Shown here piece by piece: positions 18,201-26,174 of a stretch of 64,000 nt of DNA; positions within the stretch are counted from its first letter, which is position 1, and each line of letters begins with the position of its first letter. The notes under the pieces are model-generated. The model ran no database searches. It worked only from the letters and a program-made list of their open reading frames with translations, and had not been told where the DNA came from. The DNA is from Paludibacteraceae bacterium (GTDB lineage Bacteria; Bacteroidota; Bacteroidia; Bacteroidales; Paludibacteraceae): positions 42,497 to 106,496 of the forward strand of contig JAFOYE010000003.1 in assembly GCA_017391525.1 (NCBI GenBank), in the 5' to 3' direction. The translations under genes and the position numbers were made by a program.

Positions 18201-21200
18201 GTAGCGTGCAATGGTGTCTGCATATTACACTCTGCCGCTGCTAACTCTTCAGGCACATTAGCCATACGAAGGGCATAATCATAACGCTCCCACAAGTATT
18301 TCTTTTCCTCTTCTGCGGTAATCTCACTATTATTCTCTTTTTTCTTATTAGGTATGATATGCATCACATAGAGCAACCATCGCTCTTGGCCCTTGATGGT
18401 AGAGCGAATATATGCTTTACCTTTGACATGTTTTTGATCCTCCGTAATTTGATCTACTAAGTAATCTTTAAAAGACTGCACGGTTGTGAAAATCATAGCC
18501 TTATCCTCTTCTAATGCCGATGATTGATTGTTTGGATCAAAGTCATTTCTTGGTATATGTACAGAACCGTACGTACGATTGGTTTCACCATCTACGTCGT
18601 GGTAGTATGCAGACTGGCCGTCCAATTTCGTTAATTCAACTACGTGATCTTCAGATGTGTTGTATATCTGGTAGTACATATAGTGGTCAGCAATACCCTC
18701 GAAAGCGGTATAGTCAATACGCAAGATAGCCGCCGTAGAGGAAGGTGTATTGGCATCGGAAGCGCAGTTGGTTTGTGCCTGGTAGGAAGCCAATGGCAAA
18801 CGCGAAGCAAAGAGGGTAATATCGTCCACCATAAAGTCGTTACCTGCACCACCTGTGGCAAAGTTGTAGATGGATACGCGGGTCTCATCATAGGTGTAGT
18901 CACTGGTTACAGGGAATACCACTTGTTGCCAACCTGAACCCTTAGGCAATTGTCCCACGAAGAATACGCTAATATCTTCCCAATCGCTCCAATTACCTTG
19001 CACATCCTTTCTCTTTCCTTGCACATTGCAGCGGAAAATAGGGTTGCGAGGATTGTTGTGGCTGAAGTTGGTTGGACATGGGTTGTTCAGCCATACCGAG
19101 CAATACAATGTCTGTCCCGCACAAATCACGGTGTCGGTAGAAATGCTGGCAACCAGACCAGGCTCGGTAGTACCATCCACATAGAGGGCATAATCATTCG
19201 TACCTCCATGTGCTGTTGCCTTCGCCCAATCCTTGTTGATTTGATTCACTAGGAAATACTCTCCATAGTATGGGATGTTCTGTCCCGAACGGTTTGGGCT
19301 AGTTTCACCTAGATTAGGATTGCCATTTTTGGGATAGTAATAGCCATACGAACTTTCATCCCAAGGCAAGTGAGCATTGAGTTGCTTATAACCGTTTTCG
19401 TATTCTACTGCATCTGCCTTATAATTGAAGTCAATTTTCTTGATTAGCTGGAAGTGCAATTCCATCTCATGGTCGGTAATGATAGGTGTAGTACGAGGAC
19501 CGCAACTATTGATATCCACAAAGTTGATTTCAAATTGGGCAATCAAGAGGTCCTTTTCCAAACCTGTGCTTGCCTTAGGTACCTTCAGCGCATATACTTG
19601 TACACCTTTGATATCTGAATCCACATTGAGGTAGTCATATACTTGGTAGTTCGGATTATCCACTTCTTCCCAATTGTCGCCATTCTTCTTATACCATTTC
19701 GCTTGCACATCTTTGCCCACGCGCTTGAGTTCCTGCCCTCCACCCGCTTTTGGAACAAGGTAGAAATAGCAGAGTTCGGATTCGTGGGTGTATTTGGTAT
19801 ATCGGAACTGCGTTGCCAAGTGCACATCAGCTCCCACGGCTGCCATATAGTGGTAATTCTCCAAGTATTTGTCGGCAGCAGAATAGGTGTTGAGTTTAGC
19901 CGCTATTTCTTCTGCGGGACGCAGGTGGAAGAGTTGGCGGTAGGAAAGAGTTGGTTCTGTGATAGAGGCGCGCTCTCCATTGTTGTCGGTAAGTGTATAA
20001 TCGGTATAAGCACTCACATCGCAGGCGATGGTGTGGATTGCTTTTGTCTTTTGCTCCTCTGTTGGTGCGTTTGGGTCGTAAGTGCCGTAATCCCAACCTT
20101 TGAGAACAGGTGCAGGATTATTTTCCGAGTTGCTAGTCAGTTGTCCATCTTGTGCCGTAGCATATAAGCCACGCGAGTCACCATAACTGGTGTTGATAGC
20201 ACGGAAGGCATTGCCGTTAGCACCACGAGGCGAAGTCACCCATGTGGTGCGTTTATTTTCTTCGTTATGCCACATTGGATCACCTCCATCACCATTGGAG
20301 TCGTAGTCATACCAACGCATATAGCCAAAGAAGTTGGATTCTGCCAATCGAAGTTCGATGTTTTGATTAGGCTGATAGTAAATAACACGCTCCGCTGTAT
20401 GTACTTGTTGGCGGTTGTTTTTTAAATCATTTGTGGGGTCATTATCTTTATTTTTATATGAAGCACCCTCTTGGTGGTAAAAATCAATTGTACCTTGCTT
20501 ACTGCGCTGGTTGATATTGATTGCTCGTATAGTATTGTGTGGGTCATCAATACCAGCTTGTGTTTGCTTTAAATCAACCTCTACGATTAATCGAGCTTGG
20601 CGATATCCATTGCTATTTGCCTGTGCATTCAAGGTGATAGTATTGTTGATCGCATCAATAGCGCCAACACTAAGCCAAGCACTTACTGCCTCAGAGTTAC
20701 GTTCTAAGCATGAAAACTTATACTCCAATTTTCCTTCGTCATCCTTCAGTGGCATATCTACTGGACCATAGATAAGCACGGTATCTACCAGGCGTGCATC
20801 CACATCGTAGTACCCCGTACCGTGTTGGTGCGTACCTTTGATGGTAAAAGTTTGTGAACCATCACCAGGACCAAAAGTATAGGTACTTGGTGAAACGGAA
20901 AATTCAAACTCTGGCAGTGGTTTAGTATGATAAGACTTGCGAATCACGCGCATGGAGTCGGTATAAGTATTACCGCCGTATTCCCATGAGGCTACTAGAT
21001 AATCCACATAGTTCACCCAAGATGTGACGCCTGTAGCAATCTGTCGCTTCAAACCTATAGGACTAGTACCTAAAGACTGAAGCGTAAGTTCGTATGCCAA
21101 ATTGTCATCGGAGATTTCACCCTTTTGAAACTGCAACATACCTCGTTCATGCTCATCAGCCTCCTCATAGAGATAGTTCTTGAGGTAGCCCGTTGTACCA

Positions 21201-22021
21201 GAAGCAGGAAGAGAAGAAACAGCAGTTTTACTCGATGACCATTGGAAGGTAGGGGAAAGATTAATATGGTTTAGATCGCTATCTACCGTTACTTTTTCGT
21301 CCAAACGTTTATCCGAAGTCTTATGTTTACAAGTTAGATAATTGCTTTCGCGCAGATCTACCACAAAGCGCACATTTCGTTGTTGCGCAATATCGGTGTC
21401 AGCATCAATGTTTGTATTATCAATACCTTTGTCCGCACTAGTAATGAGGTTAAAGTCATAGGTCTCAGGCGAGAAGTAAGAGGCAAAATCGGTGCCTGAT
21501 TGGCGCTCCCATTTTTCTACTTGAAGGGCTTGGTTGCCATTCTGCTGAAATACCCATGCATTGCTATTATTAACTGAAAGCTCGAATTTCTTATTATCAT
21601 ACGAGAAATACAACTTTCCCTCTTCATAAACTCCATTTTCTCCCGTATTTGGTTGATCTTGATAAAGGGTAGTGGGGTTTCCATTGGTAATCAAACTAGG
21701 CGTAATCGTGTAAGTCGAATTCCACCAATTGCCTGATTTAGAACCCTCTATTTTCAAATACCGTCCTGTTTTGTAGTGCTGAAGTGTATATTGGTTCTTG
21801 TTGCTAGCATATGAACAAGTATGAATCACCCATAGACTATTATCATTGGGTTCGTTATGCACCACTAGACCATTGTTTTCGTTCACGGTGAGATAGTTGC
21901 GGGTAGTACCATTCACGCGCGAGATGGTCACGATATCACCTGCCTGCAATTGATATCTAGTTTGCGCCTGCGCAGAGAGGGCCATCAAAATCGTTGCGAA
22001 TATAAACAGAAGCTTTTTCAT
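15293..22021 (-). CDS. giant secreted protein with T9SS type A sorting domain (copy 1)
   Basis: 2242 residues with a signal peptide (residues 1-20, ending AQAQ). Visible regions: a trefoil-like N-terminus (GDIVTISRVNG ... LWVIHTCSYAS, about 25-150); a BACON-like segment (FSVSPSTYTFGPGDGSQTF, near 375); a conserved VHTAERVIYY/SYRQLFHLRPAEE section (540-700); a jelly-roll-like module (YALYVDGTTEPGLVASIS ... DFMVDDITLF, about 940-1080); and a C-terminal T9SS type A domain (ARLYDLIGRLITT ... GVYIVDVTL, last ~75 residues). It should be exported by the Sec and T9SS machinery to the cell surface or medium. It is paralogous to the protein at 52125-58475. Its ATG overlaps the stop of the small anchor gene (ATGA). 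Adhesive or carbohydrate-binding function is inference. Confidence 0.85.
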   Translation of the reverse strand: MKKLLFIFATILMALSAQAQTRYQLQAGDIVTISRVNGTTRNYLTVNENNGLVVHNEPNDNSLWVIHTCSYASNKNQYTLQHYKTGRYLKIEGSKSGNWWNSTYTITPSLITNGNPTTLYQDQPNTGENGVYEEGKLYFSYDNKKFELSVNNSNAWVFQQNGNQALQVEKWERQSGTDFASYFSPETYDFNLITSADKGIDNTNIDADTDIAQQRNVRFVVDLRESNYLTCKHKTSDKRLDEKVTVDSDLNHINLSPTFQWSSSKTAVSSLPASGTTGYLKNYLYEEADEHERGMLQFQKGEISDDNLAYELTLQSLGTSPIGLKRQIATGVTSWVNYVDYLVASWEYGGNTYTDSMRVIRKSYHTKPLPEFEFSVSPSTYTFGPGDGSQTFTIKGTHQHGTGYYDVDARLVDTVLIYGPVDMPLKDDEGKLEYKFSCLERNSEAVSAWLSVGAIDAINNTITLNAQANSNGYRQARLIVEVDLKQTQAGIDDPHNTIRAININQRSKQGTIDFYHQEGASYKNKDNDPTNDLKNNRQQVHTAERVIYYQPNQNIELRLAESNFFGYMRWYDYDSNGDGGDPMWHNEENKRTTWVTSPRGANGNAFRAINTSYGDSRGLYATAQDGQLTSNSENNPAPVLKGWDYGTYDPNAPTEEQKTKAIHTIACDVSAYTDYTLTDNNGERASITEPTLSYRQLFHLRPAEEIAAKLNTYSAADKYLENYHYMAAVGADVHLATQFRYTKYTHESELCYFYLVPKAGGGQELKRVGKDVQAKWYKKNGDNWEEVDNPNYQVYDYLNVDSDIKGVQVYALKVPKASTGLEKDLLIAQFEINFVDINSCGPRTTPIITDHEMELHFQLIKKIDFNYKADAVEYENGYKQLNAHLPWDESSYGYYYPKNGNPNLGETSPNRSGQNIPYYGEYFLVNQINKDWAKATAHGGTNDYALYVDGTTEPGLVASISTDTVICAGQTLYCSVWLNNPCPTNFSHNNPRNPIFRCNVQGKRKDVQGNWSDWEDISVFFVGQLPKGSGWQQVVFPVTSDYTYDETRVSIYNFATGGAGNDFMVDDITLFASRLPLASYQAQTNCASDANTPSSTAAILRIDYTAFEGIADHYMYYQIYNTSEDHVVELTKLDGQSAYYHDVDGETNRTYGSVHIPRNDFDPNNQSSALEEDKAMIFTTVQSFKDYLVDQITEDQKHVKGKAYIRSTIKGQERWLLYVMHIIPNKKKENNSEITAEEEKKYLWERYDYALRMANVPEELAAAECNMQTPLHATQATHFDLYNGYKEQTADDFIPESANNCANDYYTLQAKIENSISPGTGGTIQQIEGAVMGDWLVGYPFDDVYINTETRNDKSHKDSIETARTEFYKTYGYYREEVTSAIVYDLRRNDPTNTNRLVTRFEELDANAFEYPARNYTIIKDLYEKGLLILGQSQTSFYLASNDTARYWFFPIDGTATGTMKDMDNKDVTVTLQDCTEPIWVRVSSVEQPTYFANIAPLEKGDKSRLQRLQLPTVRITKAQAEAGTITIPVTEIGDETTLAGLADKKITINLNPLGQDVAFVDIENGTDITTTPELVIGQSYLMRMRMRDNASNVHIGGDSEKCRVGTIYFYLMILPNTVVWTPAEGSYNGWGLDENWRGWDDKNTNGVYDASELMEVGFVPVAGSDVIIPTLLDVTLYPYIHDHNHYPMDVNAHPSICNNIYFAPGAHIHNQHLLQYEKAFVDMTIPKGNWFMMSAPLQKMYSGDMYVPHEGTWESGRSLETATPFETGAFKGKRHSESAYAFWASYYNQSVKTWYNDGGYIESTSSSFQQSNGLNQPLEVGSGFALWGEGADVATGGNIVIRLPKQEDTYSTSSGTQVPVPRDGKSHKLAFTATQDAGENITPMTITLTNKKESEHFIFGNPTMAFINMHDFLHENKEVLNHTFYRLEGATWSAETEHTMTDNRYLAPMTSVMLETKDKSKKTELSVQLSPLHLTLTDSDDPFSEENPEIKPVNLRAKVAEEDASEIMSIYAYTNNAYARTVLATTPAANDYYLVGEDALFVSSGIESNSYVLTPLNMYTVAEQVPMMADVRQGISEIPLGMLVADGYRSQYMQVAFYLSSKWSRKCYFCDTKTGQKIRIMDGLVISVEMPLNHEQRYYIEGPDTYRGSDGVTTSTTQPNMSNTGNKVWAYSPDRSTVIASSSDIIESARLYDLIGRLITTTQAELLSNSITLQNNGTAGVYIVDVTLRNGTTARTQVIVQ

Positions 22022-22413
22022 AGGGCTTGAGAAGTTTTACGGTTACGGAATAGTTTAACAACAACATAACCCAACACCATCACGAGCATTGGGAGAAGCA
22101 TATCGCCTACAGGTGAGCCTGGTTCATCTTCACCGATAGCAGGGCCTCCAGGACCAATACGGCGAGGACCTTGTGGTTGCTCAGTATAGAGCGCTTGGGC
22201 AGCAACCTCAACAGGATTGTAGGCTTTGTAGGTGTGACCAGGGGAATAAGTGACCGCTTGATGAGTTTCCTTCTGGATCGTAGCGAAGGACGCGGTCTTG
22301 GTCGTGGATAGTGAGTTCCAACCTCCAGTAGATGGGGTAGCAGAGGCATGTCCGGTTGCGCCGAAGACCTGTATGTTAGCAGTGCTGGAGATGGTATGTA
22401 ATGGTTGTGTCAT
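22018..22413 (-). CDS. small protein with C-terminal membrane anchor, partner of giant T9SS protein (copy 1)
   Basis: 131 residues of no recognised family. The first ~95 residues are polar and Ser/Thr/Pro-rich with no signal peptide. The end is acidic (GEDEPG), then SPVGD, about 17 hydrophobic residues (MLLPMLVMVLGYVVVKL) and a basic tail (FRNRKT). The same end (SPVGDVLLQLLLMAAAYAVV, then RWFKNWKRKR) closes the small gene at the second giant locus. It is coupled to the giant gene by a 4-base overlap. It may be tail-anchored, or the motif-helix-basic tail may be a processing signal. Confidence 0.7.
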   Translation of the reverse strand: MTQPLHTISSTANIQVFGATGHASATPSTGGWNSLSTTKTASFATIQKETHQAVTYSPGHTYKAYNPVEVAAQALYTEQPQGPRRIGPGGPAIGEDEPGSPVGDMLLPMLVMVLGYVVVKLFRNRKTSQAL

Positions 22414-22471
22414 TTAACAATATTTTTAATCTTTTTTCAAACAGACAATTCGCTAAAGCGAAAAATACATG

Positions 22472-22502
22472 CAAAGTTACAACTTTTTTATGGGTTTTCC
22501 AA
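22472..22502 (-). promoter_or_regulatory. promoter of the small-anchor/giant T9SS operon (copy 1)
   Basis: Minus strand TTG, N20, TAACTTTG, about 60 bases before the small gene. A short hairpin TTCGCT-AA-AGCGAA lies in the 5' leader. Confidence 0.7.
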
Positions 22503-22650
22503 ATGGGGGGGTGAAAAAATATAAATATTTTTAATTTTGTCATGTGGAGGTTGCAAAAGGGTGGGCTACCGCTTGCTGTTGCTTGCGAAATCTAAATAAA
22601 TCTTATTCCGCTAAATGCCACTATTGAAAAGATAGTAAAGGCTTCAAAAT

Positions 22651-22705
22651 AACTAACGAATAACTAATGAATCACTAACGAATCACTAACGAATCACTAA
22701 AGATT
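22651..22705 (+). repeat. 11-nt tandem array (5 units) upstream of giant locus 1
   Basis: AACTAACGAAT, AACTAATGAAT, CACTAACGAAT, CACTAACGAAT, CACTAAAGATT in perfect 11-nt register. The same five-unit array, inverted relative to its genes, occurs at 58523-58577. Confidence 0.85.
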
Positions 22706-22999
22706 TCTGTGGTGTTGGATGTCGCGGAAAGGAAGAGTATGGTAGATAGATGTTCTAATATTTGCAAAAGCAACGATGACCACTAGAGGTGCGCAATTAA
22801 ATTGGAAAGATCATGTTTTAACGACTATTATTTTTTACACAAAAATTATCAAAATTATTAAAAATTTTGTTGTTGCTTATAAAAAACAGTCACTGCTTGG
22901 GTAAGCAAAACCAAAAGAGATTATAACGACAGTTTCTATTTGTGAAACAAAAGTTATTAAAAATGCAACATTCGACATGTATTATCCGTGTGGTAGTTG

Positions 23000-23032
23000 C
23001 TGCTTATCTACTGCTTATCTACCGCTATTTGT
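23000..23032 (+). repeat. 11-nt tandem array (3 units)
   Basis: CTGCTTATCTA twice and CCGCTATTTGT once, in an 11-nt register but unrelated in sequence to the array at 22651. Confidence 0.6.
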
Positions 23033-23180
23033 CTGGAGGCTGAATGTAGAAAAAGTATGTAAACCTTGCATATTTCAAAAAATGTACTTCTAGGGCATCT
23101 ATATCCTCGAAGCTACGTTCGCAAACTGCAGACCATATGCCGAAAAATAACTTCAAAAGTTGAACTTTCGGTCATTTTTC

Positions 23181-23211
23181 TTGCATATGTGCATTTTTTG
23201 TTGTACCTTTG
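23181..23211 (+). promoter_or_regulatory. promoter of ygiQ
   Basis: TTG, N20, TACCTTTG with extended TTGCATATGTGC. The start point near 23218 rules out the upstream in-frame starts and leaves ATG 23231. Confidence 0.75.
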
Positions 23212-23230
23212 CGGCGCAAAGGTCACGCCA

Positions 23231-25123
23231 ATGAGCTCATTAATGGATCTAAAAGCCTATCTGCCTACCACCAAAAAGGAAGTGCAACTTCGTGGTTGGG
23301 ATGAACTAGACATTATCATTTTTAGTGGTGATGCCTATATTGATCATCCTGCTTTTGGAGCCGCCGTCATTGGTCGTGTACTCGAACATGCGGGGTACAA
23401 GGTGGCGATTGTGCCACAACCCGATTGGCGTGGAGATCACCGCGATTTCACCAAGCTGGGCAAGCCTAGACTCTTCTTTGCTATCACCGCAGGTAGTATG
23501 GATTCTATGGTCAATCACTACACCGCTGCCAAACGTCTGCGCTCCGACGATGCATACACCCCTGGAGGTAAAGCGGGTATGCGACCAGATTACTGCACCA
23601 TCACCTATAGCAATATCCTACGACAACTCTATCCAGATAGCCTGATTGTCATCGGTGGAATCGAGGCTTCTATGCGCCGATTGACCCACTACGACTACTG
23701 GTCAGATTCGTTGAAACCGAGCATTCTGGTGGATAGTCAAGCCGATGTACTAGTGTATGGCATGGGAGAGAAACAAGTAGTGGAGATCGCTGACGCTGTA
23801 GATCGCGTTGCTGTAGATCGCCCTGCGGGCTTGAAGATCGCTGCGCTTGAAGAGATTCCGCAGATTGCGTATGTGAGTTCAGGGGTTCAGGAGTTTAGGG
23901 GTTCAGGAGTTCTTATCTCGCCTGAAGGCTCGAACGATTATTCGCAAGCGAATGTTCAGGAGGTTAGGGGTTCAGGAGTGATTGTGTTGCGCAGTCACGA
24001 GGAGGCAATAAAGAGTAAGCGTGTGCATGCGGAGAACTTCCGAGTGATTGAGATCGAAAGCAACAAGATTAATGCGGCGACAATAGTGCAGCCCGTAGGC
24101 AAGCAATATGTGGTGGTCAATCCACCATATCCCACGATGAAATCGGAGGAACTAGATGCCATCTACGATTTGCCATTTATGTATCATCCACACCCTAAAT
24201 ATAAAGATAAACACATACCTGCCTATGAGATGATACGCTTCTCGGTTTGTATGCATCGTGGATGCTTCGGAGGATGTAGTTTTTGTACGATTTCAGCGCA
24301 CCAAGGCAAGCAGATCACCTCGCGTTCACAGGATAGTATTTTGAGGCAAATAGTCATCCTCAAAGACCTGCCTGAGTGGAAAGGATACTTGAGCGACCTA
24401 GGCGGTCCATCGGCGAATATGTACGGCATGCAGGGCAAAGATATGTCGCTTTGTGAGCAATGTGCTCGAGCGAGTTGTCTATTCCCTAAGATATGCAAGA
24501 ACCTTAACCAGGATTTTGCACCATTGATGCAGGTATACAAGCGCGTAGACGCATTACCATACATCAAAAAATCCTTCGTAGGCAGCGGCGTACGCTACGA
24601 CCTAATGAACGATGGATACGGCAGAGAGTTGATACTCAATCACGTGTCAGGACGACTGAAAGTGGCACCTGAACATACGGCTACAAGCGTGCTACAAATC
24701 ATGCGCAAACCTGCATGGGAGCAGTATGAGAAGTTCTATCGCTTCTTTGAACAAGTCAACCGCGAAGCGGGCTTAAAGCAACAAATCATACCATACTTCA
24801 TCTCCTCGCACCCAGGGTGCACCAATGCGGATATGAAGCAGTTGGCGGAGAAATGCAAACAGATGCACTATCGCCCAGAACAAGTTCAGGACTTCACACC
24901 CACACCGATGACATTGGCTACGACGATGTTCTACACAGGACTCAATCCTTACACGATGGAACCTGTGTATGTGGCACGAACCAAAGAGGACAAACAAAAG
25001 CAGAATTCCTTCTTTTTCTGGTGGAAACCAGTAAGAGAGGAAGGTTCCAAAGGTTCTAAAGGTTCTAACGGTTCCAAAGGTTCTAATGGTTCCAAAGGTT
25101 CTAAAGGTTCTGGTAAATATTAG
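23231..25123 (+). CDS. ygiQ: YgiQ-family radical SAM protein, with in-frame repeat insertions
   Basis: 630 residues from MSSLMDLKAYLPTTKKEV; the promoter sets the start. The [4Fe-4S] radical SAM motif is CFGGCSFC within HRGCFGGCSFCTISAHQGK near residue 345, preceded by the YgiQ N-terminal domain (IIFSGDAYIDHPAFGAAVIG). Further conserved blocks are YLSDLGGPSANMYGM, KVAPEHT and PYFISSHPGCT. Reaction unknown. Two oddities: about 30 residues near 216-248 (VQEFRGSG ... NVQEVRGSG) are encoded by the dispersed repeat element and break a conserved stretch, and the C-terminus is a nonamer-encoded GSKGSKGSN run. The M23 peptidase gene follows after 3 bases. Confidence 0.9.
   Translation: MSSLMDLKAYLPTTKKEVQLRGWDELDIIIFSGDAYIDHPAFGAAVIGRVLEHAGYKVAIVPQPDWRGDHRDFTKLGKPRLFFAITAGSMDSMVNHYTAAKRLRSDDAYTPGGKAGMRPDYCTITYSNILRQLYPDSLIVIGGIEASMRRLTHYDYWSDSLKPSILVDSQADVLVYGMGEKQVVEIADAVDRVAVDRPAGLKIAALEEIPQIAYVSSGVQEFRGSGVLISPEGSNDYSQANVQEVRGSGVIVLRSHEEAIKSKRVHAENFRVIEIESNKINAATIVQPVGKQYVVVNPPYPTMKSEELDAIYDLPFMYHPHPKYKDKHIPAYEMIRFSVCMHRGCFGGCSFCTISAHQGKQITSRSQDSILRQIVILKDLPEWKGYLSDLGGPSANMYGMQGKDMSLCEQCARASCLFPKICKNLNQDFAPLMQVYKRVDALPYIKKSFVGSGVRYDLMNDGYGRELILNHVSGRLKVAPEHTATSVLQIMRKPAWEQYEKFYRFFEQVNREAGLKQQIIPYFISSHPGCTNADMKQLAEKCKQMHYRPEQVQDFTPTPMTLATTMFYTGLNPYTMEPVYVARTKEDKQKQNSFFFWWKPVREEGSKGSKGSNGSKGSNGSKGSKGSGKY
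23875..23970 (+). repeat. dispersed repeat element inserted in frame inside ygiQ
   Basis: Words of the GTTCAGGAG/GTTTAGGGG type flank the core GTTCTTATCTCGC-CTGAAG-GCTCGAACGAT (23909-23938), followed by the palindrome ATTCGCAAGCGAAT and more GTTCAGGAG words. The same core lies at 36091-36120 and, inverted, 52062-52108. Confidence 0.8.
25044..25115 (+). repeat. 9-nt tandem array encoding the ygiQ C-terminus
   Basis: Eight nonamers of the type GGTTCYAAA/GGTTCTAAY read in frame as Gly-Ser-Lys or Gly-Ser-Asn repeats, ending three codons before the stop. Confidence 0.85.
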
Positions 25124-25126
25124 ACT

Positions 25127-26098
25127 ATGACAAGAAAAAAGAAATACAAGATTAATCCCGATACGCTTGCAATGGAGCAAGTGGATCATGGTTTCAAATA
25201 CTGGTTGCGAAAAACCGGTAAATACCTCTTTGTGGGTATCATATTGGGTGTGCTGTTTTTGTATGTGCTGTTGAAGTTTATTCCTACTACTCGTGAGCAA
25301 GAACTTATCAAAGATAAAGGCGATCTAGAGACCAAACTGGAGGCACTGAATCAACAAGTAGACCAAATGCAATTGGTGATGGCAGACTTGCAACAGCGCG
25401 ATGATAATCTCTATCGTGTGTTGTTTGGCGCAGAACCTATACCCATGAGTGTGAGACAAGGTGCACAACGTGATATCGAATATTATGATCAGATAGCCAA
25501 ACTCACGGACAGCCAATTAGCTGCGGATTTAACGCTGAAAGTGGATATGTTGGCCAAAGAGATGTATGTCCAATCTAAGTCATATGATGAAATCGTAGAA
25601 TTGGTGAAACAACAGGAGATGCGTATGGAGAATATTCCAGCTATTCAACCTGTGCTCAACCAAGATTTAACCCGTGTGGCGTCCGGTTATGGTATGCGTA
25701 CGGACCCAGTATATCACGTGAGACGTTTCCACCATGGTATGGACTTTACTGCTCCTACAGGTACCGATGTGTATGCTACTGGTAATGGTGAGGTTACGTT
25801 TAGTGGATGGAAACAAGGTTATGGCAATACCGTGATTATCGATCATGGATATGGTTATCAAACATTGTATGCTCACTTGTTCAAAACACTGGCGAAAAAA
25901 GGACAACAGGTTAAACGGTCAGACATTATAGGATTGGTTGGTAATACCGGTAAATCCACTGGTCCGCACTTGCATTACGAAGTGCGTCTCAATGGTAAGG
26001 CTGTAGACCCACGTAACTATTACTACTTGGATCTCTCTCCAGAAGAGTATGATAGAATGATTCAGTTGTCTAACAACTTCGGTCAGTTGTTGGATTGA
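25127..26098 (+). CDS. M23-family metallopeptidase, membrane-anchored
   Basis: 323 residues, probably a peptidoglycan endopeptidase or an inactive LytM regulator at the inner membrane. One membrane helix (about 34-52: YLFVGIILGVLFLYVLLKF) is followed by a coiled coil (about 60-105: KDKGDLETKLEALNQQVDQM). A C-terminal LytM domain has HHGMDFTAPTGTDVYATG (first metal ligands HxxxD), GYGYQTLYAHL and the final HLHYEV, so the zinc ligands look intact. The gene is 3 bases after ygiQ and likely co-transcribed. Confidence 0.93.
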   Translation: MTRKKKYKINPDTLAMEQVDHGFKYWLRKTGKYLFVGIILGVLFLYVLLKFIPTTREQELIKDKGDLETKLEALNQQVDQMQLVMADLQQRDDNLYRVLFGAEPIPMSVRQGAQRDIEYYDQIAKLTDSQLAADLTLKVDMLAKEMYVQSKSYDEIVELVKQQEMRMENIPAIQPVLNQDLTRVASGYGMRTDPVYHVRRFHHGMDFTAPTGTDVYATGNGEVTFSGWKQGYGNTVIIDHGYGYQTLYAHLFKTLAKKGQQVKRSDIIGLVGNTGKSTGPHLHYEVRLNGKAVDPRNYYYLDLSPEEYDRMIQLSNNFGQLLD

Positions 26099-26174
26099 TG
26101 GTGGGATCGCTGCGCTGAGGGATTATTGTGTTGAGAGATGAGATGTGGGAGGCTGACGACGACTAAGTCACGGT

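Larger units (their letters stand above)
22414..23230. other. 817-base intergenic region between divergent units
   Basis: Contains the minus-strand promoter (22472-22502), a run of seven Gs near 22506, an 11-nt tandem array (22651-22705), an AT-rich stretch of Lys-like words (22830-22890), a second 11-nt array (23000-23032) and the ygiQ promoter (23181-23211). No credible ORF or tRNA was seen in the rest. Confidence 0.6.

Noticed and set aside
15293-22021. Possible misassembly joining several genes into one giant frame
   Set aside because: The second locus encodes a paralogue with the same domain order and length, and the frame is open from signal peptide to T9SS tail.
22651-22705. A CRISPR array
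   Set aside because: Units are 11 bases, adjacent, without spacers, and no cas genes are present.
23066-23230. A longer N-terminus for YgiQ
   Set aside because: The promoter TTG-N20-TACCTTTG lies inside it, and YgiQ proteins begin near MSSLMDLKAYLP.
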